From: an uncultured Pseudomonadota bacterium
GTDB taxonomy: Bacteria > Pseudomonadota > Gammaproteobacteria > Methylococcales > Methylomonadaceae
Assembly: GCA_903834465.1 (NCBI GenBank)
Contig: CAILJB010000005.1
Coordinates: forward strand, 1-59,648
Reading direction: 5' to 3'
DNA: 59,648 bases
Below are positions 36,509 through 47,377 of the stretch, in pieces. The position numbers were made by a program, and so were the translations under genes. Positions within the stretch are counted from its first letter, which is position 1. Each line of letters opens with the position of its first letter. A model generated the notes under the pieces. That model did no database searches. It was not told the origin of the DNA and worked only from the letters and a program-made list of their open reading frames with translations.

Positions 36509-37255
36509 ATGAATGCTGAGTTTGGTATTTTATTAAGCCAATTGCGTGATGAATTTGTTGCTGAATTCCCAGAACGATGTGATGCGTTAGAAGAATGTGT
36601 TTTAGCATTTGAAAAGGGACAAGAAGGCGCATTCGATGATATGTATCGTCGTGTCCACAGTTTAAAAGGTTCTGGCAGCCAATTTGGTTTGTCTATTGTG
36701 ACATCAATTTGTCATCAATTTGAGAGTTTCTTGAGCAGCGGCGCATTAACGACAGACTCATTAAGCACCAGTTTTGCGTTGAGTTATGTGGATTTATTAA
36801 AGCAAGTAGCAGAACTTATTGGCTCAGAAAATGCCAATTATCACGAGATTGAGCGCAGTTTAGAAGAATTAAGAAAATCGAGTATGCCCGCACGCGCCTC
36901 GGTATTATTGATTGAGCCGTCACCATCTCGGCGTAAATTGTGTCAAGGCGTATTAAATTCTTTGGGCGTGCGTGTTGTGGTACAAGAACGTGGCATGACG
37001 GCATTAGAACAGATGTTACATGAACCGTTCGATTTGTTGGTTGCCGCGCGCGAATTACCCGATTTAAATACAGTGGCGATTGTGTCTGCATTGCGTGAAT
37101 CTAATGGTCGAAACAAAAATATTCCGGTCATTTTGGTGAGCAGTAACTCGTCACCAATTCCGGCACATTTGATTATTAACGCAGTTTTAGCGCGTGACGC
37201 GCAATTTATCCCTAATTTAGCCCAAGCTGCTGGCGCAATTTTGCAGGCTAAGTAA
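36509..37255 (+). CDS. Hpt domain plus degenerate receiver
   Basis: A 248-residue protein joining a histidine phosphotransfer domain (phosphorylatable His50 in [14 protein letters not shown]) to a receiver-like domain from about residue 132. In the receiver the usual Asp is replaced: [13 protein letters not shown] has Ala where LLxxD is expected, and the acidic pair at the start is replaced by IEPS. So it is a pseudo-receiver and cannot accept phosphate in the ordinary way. The start ATG at 36509 lies 8 bases after AAAGGAG; an ATG at 36503 is too close. It ends before a clear terminator. Partners are not in the window unless a local kinase uses it. Confidence 0.82.
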   Translation: MNAEFGILLSQLRDEFVAEFPERCDALEECVLAFEKGQEGAFDDMYRRVHSLKGSGSQFGLSIVTSICHQFESFLSSGALTTDSLSTSFALSYVDLLKQVAELIGSENANYHEIERSLEELRKSSMPARASVLLIEPSPSRRKLCQGVLNSLGVRVVVQERGMTALEQMLHEPFDLLVAARELPDLNTVAIVSALRESNGRNKNIPVILVSSNSSPIPAHLIINAVLARDAQFIPNLAQAAGAILQAK

Positions 37256-37271
37256 AACCAAGAAAAACAAA

Positions 37272-37313
37272 TTCAAGGTAAAAGGTTTAAATCTTTTTAC
37301 CTTGAACTTTTTA
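37272..37313 (+). terminator. Terminator after the Hpt gene
   Basis: TTCAAGGTAAAA (37272-37283) and TTTTACCTTGAA (37295-37306) pair perfectly over 12 bp with an 11-base loop, followed by CTTTTTA. It ends the gap-pyk-Hpt unit before argH. Confidence 0.75.
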
Positions 37314-37340
37314 GCTCATTCCTTCAGATTCAATTTCTTA

Positions 37341-38732
37341 ATGAACGTTAATTCTCAAAAACTCTCTAGCGCACGGTTCGCGCAAGCCACCGATGCGTTT
37401 GTCGAAATTTTTACTGCCTCCGTTGATTTCGATAAACGCATGGCACAACAAGATATTCAAGGCTCAATTGCTCACGCGACGATGTTATGTAAAGTGGGCG
37501 TATTGACCGAATCTGAACGTGATTTAATTTTGCGCGGTTTGAACCAAATCAGCGACGAAATCAAACGCGGCGATTTTGAATGGTCAATTCAACAAGAAGA
37601 TGTTCACATGAACATCGAAGCACGACTCACGCATTTAATTGGCATCGCCGGCAAAAAATTGCACACCGGTCGCTCGCGTAATGACCAAGTCGCAACCGAT
37701 ATTCGCTTGTATTTGCGTGATGAAATTGGTGCGATTGGTGCGGAATTAAAACGTTTGCAAACAGCGATTTTAGATTTAGCGCAGCAACACACTGACACGA
37801 TTATGCCTGGTTTTACTCATTTACAAGTCGCGCAACCGATAGTATTTGGGCATCATTTAATGGCATGGTTTGAAATGTTAAATCGTGATGCTGACCGTTT
37901 GCGTGATTGCGCGAAACGCTTAAATGTTTCGCCATTAGGCGCAGCGGCATTAGCCGGCACAAGTTATCCACTTGACCGTCATTACAGCGCGGAATTATTA
38001 GGTTTTACCTGTCCAACGGCGAATTCGTTGGATTCTGTGAGCGATAGAGATTTCGCTATTGAATTTACGGCAGCAGCAAGTATTTTGATGATGCACTTGT
38101 CGCGTTTTTCAGAAGAATTGATTTTGTGGGCAAGCGCACAGTTTGATTTTATTGATATTCCGGATGCGTTTTGCACTGGTTCGTCGATTATGCCGCAAAA
38201 GAAAAATCCCGATGTCCCCGAATTAGTGCGTGGTAAATCAGGACGTATCACAGGGCATTTGATGGCGTTGTTGATGCTCATGAAAAGTCAGCCGCTTGCT
38301 TATAATAAAGATAATCAAGAAGACAAAGAACCGCTTTTTGATACGGTTGATACGTTGCTAAATTGTTTGCGGGCTTACGCAGATATGGTGCCGCATTTGG
38401 TCGCTAAAAAAGAAAATATGTATCGCGCGGCTAAACAAGGTTTTGCAACGGCAACGGATTTAGCCGATTACTTAGTGCGAAAAGGCTTGGCATTCCGTGA
38501 CGCGCACGAAATTGTCGGTTTAGCGGTGCGTTTAGGTGTAGAAACAAAACGTGATTTATCAGAATTAACGCTTGCGGAATTACAAACATTTTCAGCGTTA
38601 ATTGGTGAAGAAGTGTTTGAAATTTTATCACTGGAAGGTTCGGTCGCGGCGCGTTCGCATATTGGTGGCACTGCGCCGGAAACAGTGCGTTTAGCAATTG
38701 CCACGGCACGTCAAAATTTAGCGGCGGAGTAA
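37341..38732 (+). CDS. argH: Argininosuccinate lyase
   Basis: The 463-residue enzyme that splits argininosuccinate into arginine and fumarate, the last step of arginine synthesis. The superfamily signature [20 protein letters not shown] holds the catalytic Ser near residue 287; [13 protein letters not shown] and [10 protein letters not shown] are also typical. The ATG at 37341 is chosen because it sits beyond the upstream terminator and agrees with the family length (457 in E. coli); an upstream in-frame start at 37302 would lie inside the terminator. A fumarylacetoacetase-family gene follows after 2 bp. Confidence 0.97.
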   Translation: MNVNSQKLSSARFAQATDAFVEIFTASVDFDKRMAQQDIQGSIAHATMLCKVGVLTESERDLILRGLNQISDEIKRGDFEWSIQQEDVHMNIEARLTHLIGIAGKKLHTGRSRNDQVATDIRLYLRDEIGAIGAELKRLQTAILDLAQQHTDTIMPGFTHLQVAQPIVFGHHLMAWFEMLNRDADRLRDCAKRLNVSPLGAAALAGTSYPLDRHYSAELLGFTCPTANSLDSVSDRDFAIEFTAAASILMMHLSRFSEELILWASAQFDFIDIPDAFCTGSSIMPQKKNPDVPELVRGKSGRITGHLMALLMLMKSQPLAYNKDNQEDKEPLFDTVDTLLNCLRAYADMVPHLVAKKENMYRAAKQGFATATDLADYLVRKGLAFRDAHEIVGLAVRLGVETKRDLSELTLAELQTFSALIGEEVFEILSLEGSVAARSHIGGTAPETVRLAIATARQNLAAE

Positions 38733-38734
38733 AA

Positions 38735-39592
38735 ATGAAATTAGCCACATTCCGTTATCAAAATCAAACACGCATCGGTGCAGTGGTTGACGAAGAAATT
38801 GTCGATGGTTTAGGCGATACCAGTTTACCAGCCTATATGATTGCCTTTTTAGAACAAGGCGATAGCGCGTTACACAAAATGCAGCAATTGATTTCGAGTG
38901 GTTCGCTCCGAATCCCGTTGACCGATGTGCAATTGCTCGCGCCTATTCCGCGTCCTCGTAAATATTTAGGCATCGGTTTAAATTATGCCGACCACGTTGA
39001 CGAAACGGGTTTGGAAAAACCTGAATATCCAATGTTTTTCACCAAACAAAGCAGTTGTGTGATTGGCGATGGTGCGGCAATTGAAATGCCACCAGTTTCT
39101 GAAAAAGTGGATTATGAAGGTGAACTCGCCTTTGTGATTGGCAAGCGTTGTAAACATGTTCCAGTTGAAAAAGCGCACGAAGTTATTGCCGGTTTTACCA
39201 TTGCAAACGATGTGACAGTGCGTGATTGGCAATTCAGAACGCCAACATGGACGTTAGGTAAATCGTTCGATACACATGGCCCGTTAGGGCCTTGGATTGT
39301 AACCGCTGACGAAATTGTAAATCCACACGCATTGAGTTTGAAAACGTGGGTGGATGATGAGTTGCGCCAAAACTCGAATACCTGTTACATGATGTTTAAT
39401 TGCTACGAGATGATTGCGTATTTATCGCAAGCGATGACGCTTGAAGTCGGTGACGTGATTACCACCGGAACGCCAAGTGGTGTGGGGGTAAAAATGAAAC
39501 CGCGTGGTTATTTGAAAGCAGGGCAGGTTGTAAAAATTGAAATCGAAGGTATTGGCACATTGGTCAATCCGGTGATTGATGAGGCGAATTAA
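38735..39592 (+). CDS. Fumarylacetoacetate hydrolase family protein
   Basis: A 285-residue enzyme of the FAH fold. Metal ligands are in VDYEGELAFVIGKR (two Glu) and NDVTVRDWQ (Asp). GIGLNYADHVDETG precedes them and VITTGTPSGVG, which closes the active site, is near the end. The family includes acylpyruvate hydrolases, oxaloacetate decarboxylases and several isomerases, so the exact substrate cannot be assigned. It starts 2 bp after argH and is likely in the same message, with a strong terminator after it. Confidence 0.88.
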   Translation: MKLATFRYQNQTRIGAVVDEEIVDGLGDTSLPAYMIAFLEQGDSALHKMQQLISSGSLRIPLTDVQLLAPIPRPRKYLGIGLNYADHVDETGLEKPEYPMFFTKQSSCVIGDGAAIEMPPVSEKVDYEGELAFVIGKRCKHVPVEKAHEVIAGFTIANDVTVRDWQFRTPTWTLGKSFDTHGPLGPWIVTADEIVNPHALSLKTWVDDELRQNSNTCYMMFNCYEMIAYLSQAMTLEVGDVITTGTPSGVGVKMKPRGYLKAGQVVKIEIEGIGTLVNPVIDEAN

Positions 39593-39604
39593 AAAATTTA
39601 GGTG

Positions 39605-39633
39605 AAAAAAGCGCGAAGACTTCGCGCTTTTTT
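39605..39633. terminator. Bidirectional terminator
   Basis: AAAAAAGCGCGAA and TTCGCGCTTTTTT form a 13-bp perfect stem with a 3-base loop, ending in T runs on both strands. It serves the FAH-family gene and the convergent SDR gene. Confidence 0.92.
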
Positions 39634-39645
39634 ATTTGAACGAAA

Positions 39646-40341
39646 TTACCACGGCAGCCGCGTACCGTCGAAACGTAAAAATTCACCGCTTTGTGCTAAG
39701 GTGAAATTTGCAATAGTTTGACGCATCGCTTGCACACTGTCAGGAATTGCCATTGGTGCATTCGCGCCGCCCATATCCGTTTTCACCCAACCTGGATGCA
39801 AAATTAACACGGCGATATTTTTGTTGCGTGTATCAATAGAAATACTTTTCATCGCCGCATTTAACGCAGCTTTACTCGAACGGTACAAAATGCTGCCACC
39901 ACTGCTATTGTCTGCCATACTGCCCATCAAACTACTCATTGCAACTAATGTTTTTTGCGTCCCGCGCTGCAAATGCGGCAAAAAGACTTCTGCCATTTTT
40001 ACTGGCGCAAAAACATTTACCGCAAGCGTTTTTTGCCACGTCTGATAATCCAATTGTCCAAAATCGTGCGCGGATTCATCACCATAAACACCGGCATTAT
40101 TAAGCAAAACATCCAGTGCCGTATTTTCCAATTGTTTTCCAAGCTGTTCGATTTGTTCTAAATTCGACAAATCTAGCGGTAAAACTGAAATATTAGAATG
40201 TTGCAGTGCAAATTCTGTTAATGCCATCGCATTTTTAGGTTCACGACAGCACGCAATCACATTCCAACCGTCTTGCGCGTATTGTTTACAAAATTCCAAC
40301 CCTAAACCACGATTTGCACCGGTAATTAAAATAGTCGCCAT
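39646..40341 (-). CDS. Short-chain dehydrogenase/reductase
   Basis: A 231-residue Rossmann-fold oxidoreductase. NAD(P) loop ITGANRGLGLEF is at residues 6-17, NNAGV near 85 and the active-site YRSSKAALN (Tyr and Lys) near 152. The HPGWVKTDMGG ending is typical of the sniffer/C-factor-like subgroup of SDRs. The ATG at 40341 follows GGAGGAAAAC, a strong ribosome site, so an 8-codon longer form is unlikely. The substrate is unknown. It is divergent from tgt with 100 bp between them. Confidence 0.9.
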   Translation of the reverse strand: MATILITGANRGLGLEFCKQYAQDGWNVIACCREPKNAMALTEFALQHSNISVLPLDLSNLEQIEQLGKQLENTALDVLLNNAGVYGDESAHDFGQLDYQTWQKTLAVNVFAPVKMAEVFLPHLQRGTQKTLVAMSSLMGSMADNSSGGSILYRSSKAALNAAMKSISIDTRNKNIAVLILHPGWVKTDMGGANAPMAIPDSVQAMRQTIANFTLAQSGEFLRFDGTRLPW

Positions 40342-40407
40342 GTTTTCCTCCAAAATAAAAAGCAAAAATATCAGCTGCTATTTTACGGCGTAATCACATT
40401 TTTAGCC

Positions 40408-40413
40408 TATAAT
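40408..40413 (+). promoter_or_regulatory. Possible tgt promoter -10
   Basis: TATAAT lies 28 bp before the tgt start. No convincing -35 is found at 16-18 bp spacing. Confidence 0.35.
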
Positions 40414-40435
40414 TCAAACCTTTTTAAATTTATAG

Positions 40436-41539
<1,104 letters not shown>

Positions 41540-41540
41540 T

Positions 41541-41768
41541 ATGGCTGAAAAACATACGTTAAACGCCCGTCGTTTGCTTTGTCCGATGCCGGTTATTCGC
41601 ACGCAAGAAGCGGTAAAAAAATTATCAACAGGCGATATTTTAGAAATTGTCGGGACGGATTCTGGCATCCTTCAAGATATTCCGGCATGGTGTCGAATTA
41701 ACGGACATACCGTATTAGAAACATTCAGCGACGATTACGACTATCACATAGTTTTACAGGTAGGATAA
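41541..41768 (+). CDS. tusA: TusA/SirA family sulfur carrier
   Basis: A 75-residue protein with the family motif RRLLCPMPVIRTQEAV; Cys14 in CPMP is the persulfide site. Such proteins relay sulfur to tRNA 2-thiouridine synthesis or to other sulfur routes. The ATG at 41541, one base after the tgt stop, is preferred to an ATG inside tgt at 41520 because the fold begins at once and AGGTT is upstream. The pairing with tgt fits a tRNA-modification role. Tight spacing (2 bp) to the transporter gene indicates one unit. Confidence 0.9.
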   Translation: MAEKHTLNARRLLCPMPVIRTQEAVKKLSTGDILEIVGTDSGILQDIPAWCRINGHTVLETFSDDYDYHIVLQVG

Positions 41769-41770
41769 CG

Positions 41771-42976
41771 ATGCACAACCATTCGCACGGCAAACATTTT
41801 CATAATCACGTCCACGCGCATTCTCACGCGAAAGATACCGAAGTTTTAGCCCCTGATTTATCGAAATTAAAACGCCGCGCCAGTTACGTTGGCGCGTGCG
41901 TGAATGTTTTGCAGACGTTAATTAAAATTACGTTTGGTATTTTGGGGCAATCCGCCGCGTTGATTGCTGACGGGGTTCATTCGTTGTCGGATTTAATGAG
42001 TGATGCACTTGTGATTACCGCTGTGCGTTTAGGCAGTCGTGAAGCGGATGCTAAACATCCTTACGGACATCGCCGTTTTGAAACCATTGCCGGCGTGATT
42101 TTGGGCGGCAGTTTAGTGGTTATTGGCGGCGGTATTGGTTGGTCAGTGTTTGAGCGCATGACCGAACCAGAAAGTTTGCCTGTGCCGAATGAATTGAGTT
42201 TAGCAATTACCGCCGTATCGATTTTGCTCAATGAATGGCTATATCACTATACGAAACGGATTGCAAAAGTCACGCGTTCGAAATTATTGCTAGCCAATGC
42301 GTGGCATCAACGTAGCGACGCGCTTTCGTCGATTGTCGTTTTAATCGGGATTGGCGCGGTGATGCTCGGTTATCCATTAGCGGATGCAGTTGCCGCCATT
42401 ATTGTGGCGTTGCTGGTCATTAAAATTGGCTTGAATTTAATGATTGAAGGTGTCAAAGAGTTAGTCGATACCGCATTGCCTGAAAAATTAGTGTCTGAAA
42501 TTCGCCATACAATTCAAAATATTGATGGTGTCGAGGGAATTCATTTATTGCGAACCCGTTATATGGGTGAAGACGCACTAATTGATGCACACATTATTGT
42601 TGACCCACGCATCAGTGTTTCAGAAGGACATCTGATTGGCGACATAGTGCGAGATGAGTTAATCCAACGTTTTGATGATGTAATAGAAGTATTAGTTCAC
42701 GTCGATACAGAAAATGATGAAGCCTTATTTGAGCGCGTGAAACCACCTACTCGCGCCGATGTACAAAAGTTACTTACGCAACGTTTGCCTCATTTATTAC
42801 CTTATTTGGACGATTTCCGCATTCATTATTTGAATAAACAAATCGAAATTGAATTGATTATTTCATTTAATCTAAGTGAACAAATAGCGTTATTACATAA
42901 TACAAATGTTGCCATAGAGACTATTAAACACGACGTACCACAGATAAAAAGTATTTTTTTATTTTTCAAAAAGTGA
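41771..42976 (+). CDS. Cation diffusion facilitator transporter
   Basis: A 401-residue inner-membrane metal/proton antiporter. A His-rich N-terminus (MHNHSHGKHFHNHVHAHSHA) is followed by the metal site LIADGVHSLSDLMSD and its partner in transmembrane segment five, WHQRSDALSS. About six helices and a C-terminal cytoplasmic domain (about 220-300) fit the CDF family. A further 100-residue extension after it, from about 300, is longer than usual. Zn or Fe export is likely, but the metal cannot be fixed from sequence. It starts 2 bp after tusA. Confidence 0.92.
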   Translation: MHNHSHGKHFHNHVHAHSHAKDTEVLAPDLSKLKRRASYVGACVNVLQTLIKITFGILGQSAALIADGVHSLSDLMSDALVITAVRLGSREADAKHPYGHRRFETIAGVILGGSLVVIGGGIGWSVFERMTEPESLPVPNELSLAITAVSILLNEWLYHYTKRIAKVTRSKLLLANAWHQRSDALSSIVVLIGIGAVMLGYPLADAVAAIIVALLVIKIGLNLMIEGVKELVDTALPEKLVSEIRHTIQNIDGVEGIHLLRTRYMGEDALIDAHIIVDPRISVSEGHLIGDIVRDELIQRFDDVIEVLVHVDTENDEALFERVKPPTRADVQKLLTQRLPHLLPYLDDFRIHYLNKQIEIELIISFNLSEQIALLHNTNVAIETIKHDVPQIKSIFLFFKK

Positions 42977-43016
42977 TTGTGAGACCGGGACAAATCCCCC
43001 GACATTTCGTTTCATA

Positions 43017-43907
43017 TCAAGAAAATAATCCTGTTGATAAATAGCGGTCGCCGCGATCACAAATAATCGTCACAATTACCGCATTTTCTATTTCATTTGC
43101 TAATTTCAATGCTGCCCAAACGGCTCCACCTGACGAGACACCTGCAAAAATACCTTCTTCACGCGCTAAACGGCGCGTCATATTTTCTGCGGCTTGTTGG
43201 TCAACATCAATAATGCGATTAACGCGATTAGGGTCATAAATTTTTGGCAAATACGCTTGTGGCCAACGACGAATACCGGCAATTTTTGATTCACCTTCTG
43301 GCTGTACACCAACGATTTGAATGTCTGGATTTTGTTCGGTAAGGTATTTTGACGTTCCCATAATCGTTCCCGTCGTTCCCATGGCACTAACAAAATGTGT
43401 CACCTCGCCTTGTGTATCACGCCAAATTTCAACGCCAGTGGTTTCGTAGTGAGCGCGGGGATTATCCGGATTTGAAAATTGATCTAAAATACGTCCTTTT
43501 CCTTCCGCTTCCATGCTGCGCGCCAAATCAATAGCCGCTTCCATACTGCCTGCGGCGGGCGTTAAGATAATTTCTGCGCCATAAGCCTGCATTGAGGCAA
43601 GACGTTCTGCACTCATGTTATCGGGCATAATCAGCGTCATTTTATAACCTTTAATTGCCGCCGCCATCGCTAATGCAATGCCAGTATTGCCGCTGGTTGC
43701 TTCAATCAGTCTGTCCCCGGCTTTAATTTCGCCCCGTTGTTCTGCGTGAACAATCATACTCATCGCGGGTTTATCTTTAACTGAACCGGCAGGGTTATTA
43801 CCTTCTAGTTTGAGTAACACGGTATTGCTTGGATGATGGGACAATCGTTGCAAACGAACTAACGGCGTATTGCCGACAAAATTTTCAAGAGTAGGATAAG
43901 TCATCAT
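43017..43907 (-). CDS. cysM: Cysteine synthase B
   Basis: A 296-residue PLP enzyme making cysteine from O-acetylserine and sulfide or thiosulfate. The PLP Lys is in NPAGSVKDKPAMSM, the substrate loop is ATSGNTGIALAMAAAIKGY, and GTTGTIMGT binds the phosphate. The short C-terminus (GDRYLSTGLFS) and the PAGSVKDK loop point to CysM over CysK, whose loop is usually PSGSVKDR. Two adjacent ATGs start it. It is divergent from hemF, with 124 bp between, and convergent with the CDF gene. Confidence 0.93.
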   Translation of the reverse strand: MMTYPTLENFVGNTPLVRLQRLSHHPSNTVLLKLEGNNPAGSVKDKPAMSMIVHAEQRGEIKAGDRLIEATSGNTGIALAMAAAIKGYKMTLIMPDNMSAERLASMQAYGAEIILTPAAGSMEAAIDLARSMEAEGKGRILDQFSNPDNPRAHYETTGVEIWRDTQGEVTHFVSAMGTTGTIMGTSKYLTEQNPDIQIVGVQPEGESKIAGIRRWPQAYLPKIYDPNRVNRIIDVDQQAAENMTRRLAREEGIFAGVSSGGAVWAALKLANEIENAVIVTIICDRGDRYLSTGLFS

Positions 43908-44013
43908 AAGAAGTATGTGTTGAGATAAAAAGTGCGAACATTATCTCATACAAAAAACAATTTTATTTGCTGTCTTCGCGCAAAAACTGTTAGATTCGCG
44001 CCTCAAACTTTAA

Positions 44014-44949
<936 letters not shown>

Positions 44950-46491
44950 TTATTCCAACCACACCCGATACTGTTTTTCCTCAAGCTCGCAAGAAAATAA
45001 AACTTGCGGGCTTAAACCTTCCTCTTTTAAACGTTGCAACAATATCGGTAAATCAACCATACCAGTTTGCAGCAATTCTAAATGAATTTCACTTGGTATA
45101 AGCGTTTCTAAATCTAACACAGCTTCCGATGGTAACGTCACGGCAACTAATGGCTGTCCATTTTTCGTAATTTTGACCTGTAATTTTTTCGCTTGTGTGG
45201 CAAAATCTAACACCGTAAATTGTGGAGTGGGGATATTGATTTCTGGCAGAAGCAAATTTCTGGCTTGTTGCAATAAATTTTCTCCCACACTTTTTTCTAA
45301 TACTTGCCACCAATTTAAATTGATGCGTAATTGTTGCAATTGTTGCGTTAATCCTTGAAATGCTCGCATTAACAACAATATATCTGCCGCGCCTGCCGAA
45401 CGAAACCACCAGCGTTTTTCACCCAATAAGTCAGTAATATTTTTTTCTAATTGCCATTCAGCAAGATTGAAAACATGTGCTGTTAAAAACGGTCGAAATA
45501 ACGTCTGACACAGCAGCGGCAACGCGCCTTGAATGTGTGCTAATTTTTTTGCGTCAAAACCTAGTGCCACAAAACAATCCAACGGATTTACCGCATTCCG
45601 TTCACGGCAACCCATAATCAGTTTTAACAACGCTAATCGCCGAAATTCCGATAACGAAACCGTGCAGCCAAAATCCAGCAATGTCACCATCGTGCCACGA
45701 CTTTCATGATTATAAAAAGTATTACCATTATGCGGATCAGCGTGAACTTCGCCCGCGACAAATAAACTCGTAAACAACGTTTGCAATAACGTTTCTGCAA
45801 TCAAACGCCGTTCGGATTCTGACCAATTTATAATTTCAGGAAACGTAACACCCGTCGCGCGACTTTGTACCAACACACAATCGCTGCTGTATTCGACGTA
45901 AACACGGGGAATTTCTAAACGTGGCACGCATACATTTTCACGAAAATAAGTTTGGCGCAGGGCTTCAGAACGGTAATCTAATTCGCGTTGCAACGTGTCA
46001 TGTAATGTTTGTTTATACGCAGATAAATCAAAACCCCATTGCTGCACTTTCCCAACGCTCGGCATTAAACCTGCGAGTTGCAACTCAACAGCAACGGCGG
46101 TGGCAATATCTGGATAACGAATTTTAATGGCAACGGGTGTGTCGTCACGCAATTCAGCTAAATGCACTTGCCCTAACGACGCGGCGGCGATAGCGGGTTG
46201 AATGTTTTTGAAAACTTTTTTAGGGGATTGTTGCAGACTTTTTTCTAAAATTGGCAACATCTTAGATAAGGGGAGGGCTGGAACGTTATCGGTAAGCGAT
46301 TCAAACGCATTGCCGCCTTCAACTGCCGCAAATAGCTGTCCCACCTTCATACTAATCCCTCGCGCATCAGCAAGTAAATTTACTAATGCACGTTGGGCTA
46401 ATAATTTTTCAGTTTCACTTTGGCTGGTACGAACTTTTTTTGCTGCCCAGCCAATGCGAAATAATTGTGTTAATCGCTTAAAAAATATCAT
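44950..46491 (-). CDS. UbiB/AarF (ABC1) family kinase-like protein
   Basis: A 513-residue atypical protein kinase-like protein. Features of the ABC1/UbiB family are the KxGQ motif (SMKVGQL, near residue 51), the alanine-rich loop AAASLGQVHLAEL (about 108-120), VAIKI with the Lys, the ELDY motif, HADPHNGN (catalytic-loop-like) and LLDFG (metal site). No C-terminal membrane pair like that of E. coli UbiB is obvious; instead there is a domain of about 80 residues after 430. A role in ubiquinone or lipid metabolism is the usual guess. It meets hemF stop to stop. Confidence 0.85.
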   Translation of the reverse strand: MIFFKRLTQLFRIGWAAKKVRTSQSETEKLLAQRALVNLLADARGISMKVGQLFAAVEGGNAFESLTDNVPALPLSKMLPILEKSLQQSPKKVFKNIQPAIAAASLGQVHLAELRDDTPVAIKIRYPDIATAVAVELQLAGLMPSVGKVQQWGFDLSAYKQTLHDTLQRELDYRSEALRQTYFRENVCVPRLEIPRVYVEYSSDCVLVQSRATGVTFPEIINWSESERRLIAETLLQTLFTSLFVAGEVHADPHNGNTFYNHESRGTMVTLLDFGCTVSLSEFRRLALLKLIMGCRERNAVNPLDCFVALGFDAKKLAHIQGALPLLCQTLFRPFLTAHVFNLAEWQLEKNITDLLGEKRWWFRSAGAADILLLMRAFQGLTQQLQQLRINLNWWQVLEKSVGENLLQQARNLLLPEINIPTPQFTVLDFATQAKKLQVKITKNGQPLVAVTLPSEAVLDLETLIPSEIHLELLQTGMVDLPILLQRLKEEGLSPQVLFSCELEEKQYRVWLE

Positions 46492-46515
46492 TAAACAAAA
46501 TATTTAATCGTCATG

Positions 46516-47340
46516 TTAATCCATGTTAAAACCATCGTTTGAACTGCTCGCCGCCGTAACAGCTGTCATTGCGGTACATGTTACGCCAGTCACTGTTCTA
46601 CTAGCACTTTGACCTTCATATTGCAACGTAATATCACAAGGGGCTGGCGCGACCGTTAATGAAATAATCCAATTACCTTTGCTATCTAAAGTCAATGGCA
46701 TAGTGCCAATTAGCGTGCCATCTGTTGCATTTTTACCGCTAATAACGGTTAAGTCTAATTTTTTAGTGATAAAGGTTTGACGTTCTGTAGGCGTTAATAA
46801 TGAGTTTAAAACCACATTGCCTGTCAATGTTAATGCGCCATCTTTCCATACGCTGGTCGAAACATTTAGCTTATTCACTGACGCAGCATTACGATTACCG
46901 GCGGGCCAAACGCGGATGCGTACTGAGACTTTATTAGACGCTAATCGCTGAATCTTTTTTGTTTCTTTTGCCATGAATGTGATGCTGTAAATTTTATTCA
47001 CTTGCGCTGCCGCTGGTGTCCATTGGAAATCAATCGTAGATAACAAAGTTCCAACGTTAGGATACATTTTGCTAAAAGTAGAACCAGCAACGCTTCCTGT
47101 CATTATGAATTCGTCTTGTTCGGCATCTTTAACAGATAAAGGGATTGTCAGTAATTGACCAGCTTCAATATCCCATTGTTGAGCGATTGAATTTAATACC
47201 GGTGCAGTATCAATTTTTATTACGGTTGAATTAACACCAAGCGTTTTAGCATACTCTGATTTAGCGGATGCTGTCGGGGTAGCAAAAACAGCCACTAATC
47301 CCAAAACAGCACTTATGCTGAGAAAAATGTGTTTTTTCAT
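46516..47340 (-). CDS. Exported protein with Ig-like domain
   Basis: A 274-residue exported protein, signal cleaved after ATPTASA. Residues about 45-160 look like a putative Ig domain (APVLNSIAQQWDIEAGQLLTIPLSVKDAEQDEF in outline: P-x-L-x-x-I, W-D-I-x-A-G-Q, D-A-E-x-D). The second half repeats beta-rich segments (GALTLTGNVVLNSLL and GNWIISLTVAPAPC). There are two cysteines near the C-terminus (CDITLQYEG and VTC). No anchor is visible. Function unknown; binding or adhesion is a guess. It is 37 bp after dsbD on the same strand. Confidence 0.72.
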   Translation of the reverse strand: MKKHIFLSISAVLGLVAVFATPTASAKSEYAKTLGVNSTVIKIDTAPVLNSIAQQWDIEAGQLLTIPLSVKDAEQDEFIMTGSVAGSTFSKMYPNVGTLLSTIDFQWTPAAAQVNKIYSITFMAKETKKIQRLASNKVSVRIRVWPAGNRNAASVNKLNVSTSVWKDGALTLTGNVVLNSLLTPTERQTFITKKLDLTVISGKNATDGTLIGTMPLTLDSKGNWIISLTVAPAPCDITLQYEGQSASRTVTGVTCTAMTAVTAASSSNDGFNMD

Positions 47341-47377
47341 AAGAATTCTCTAAAACTAATTTGAATTCTATTTGCAA

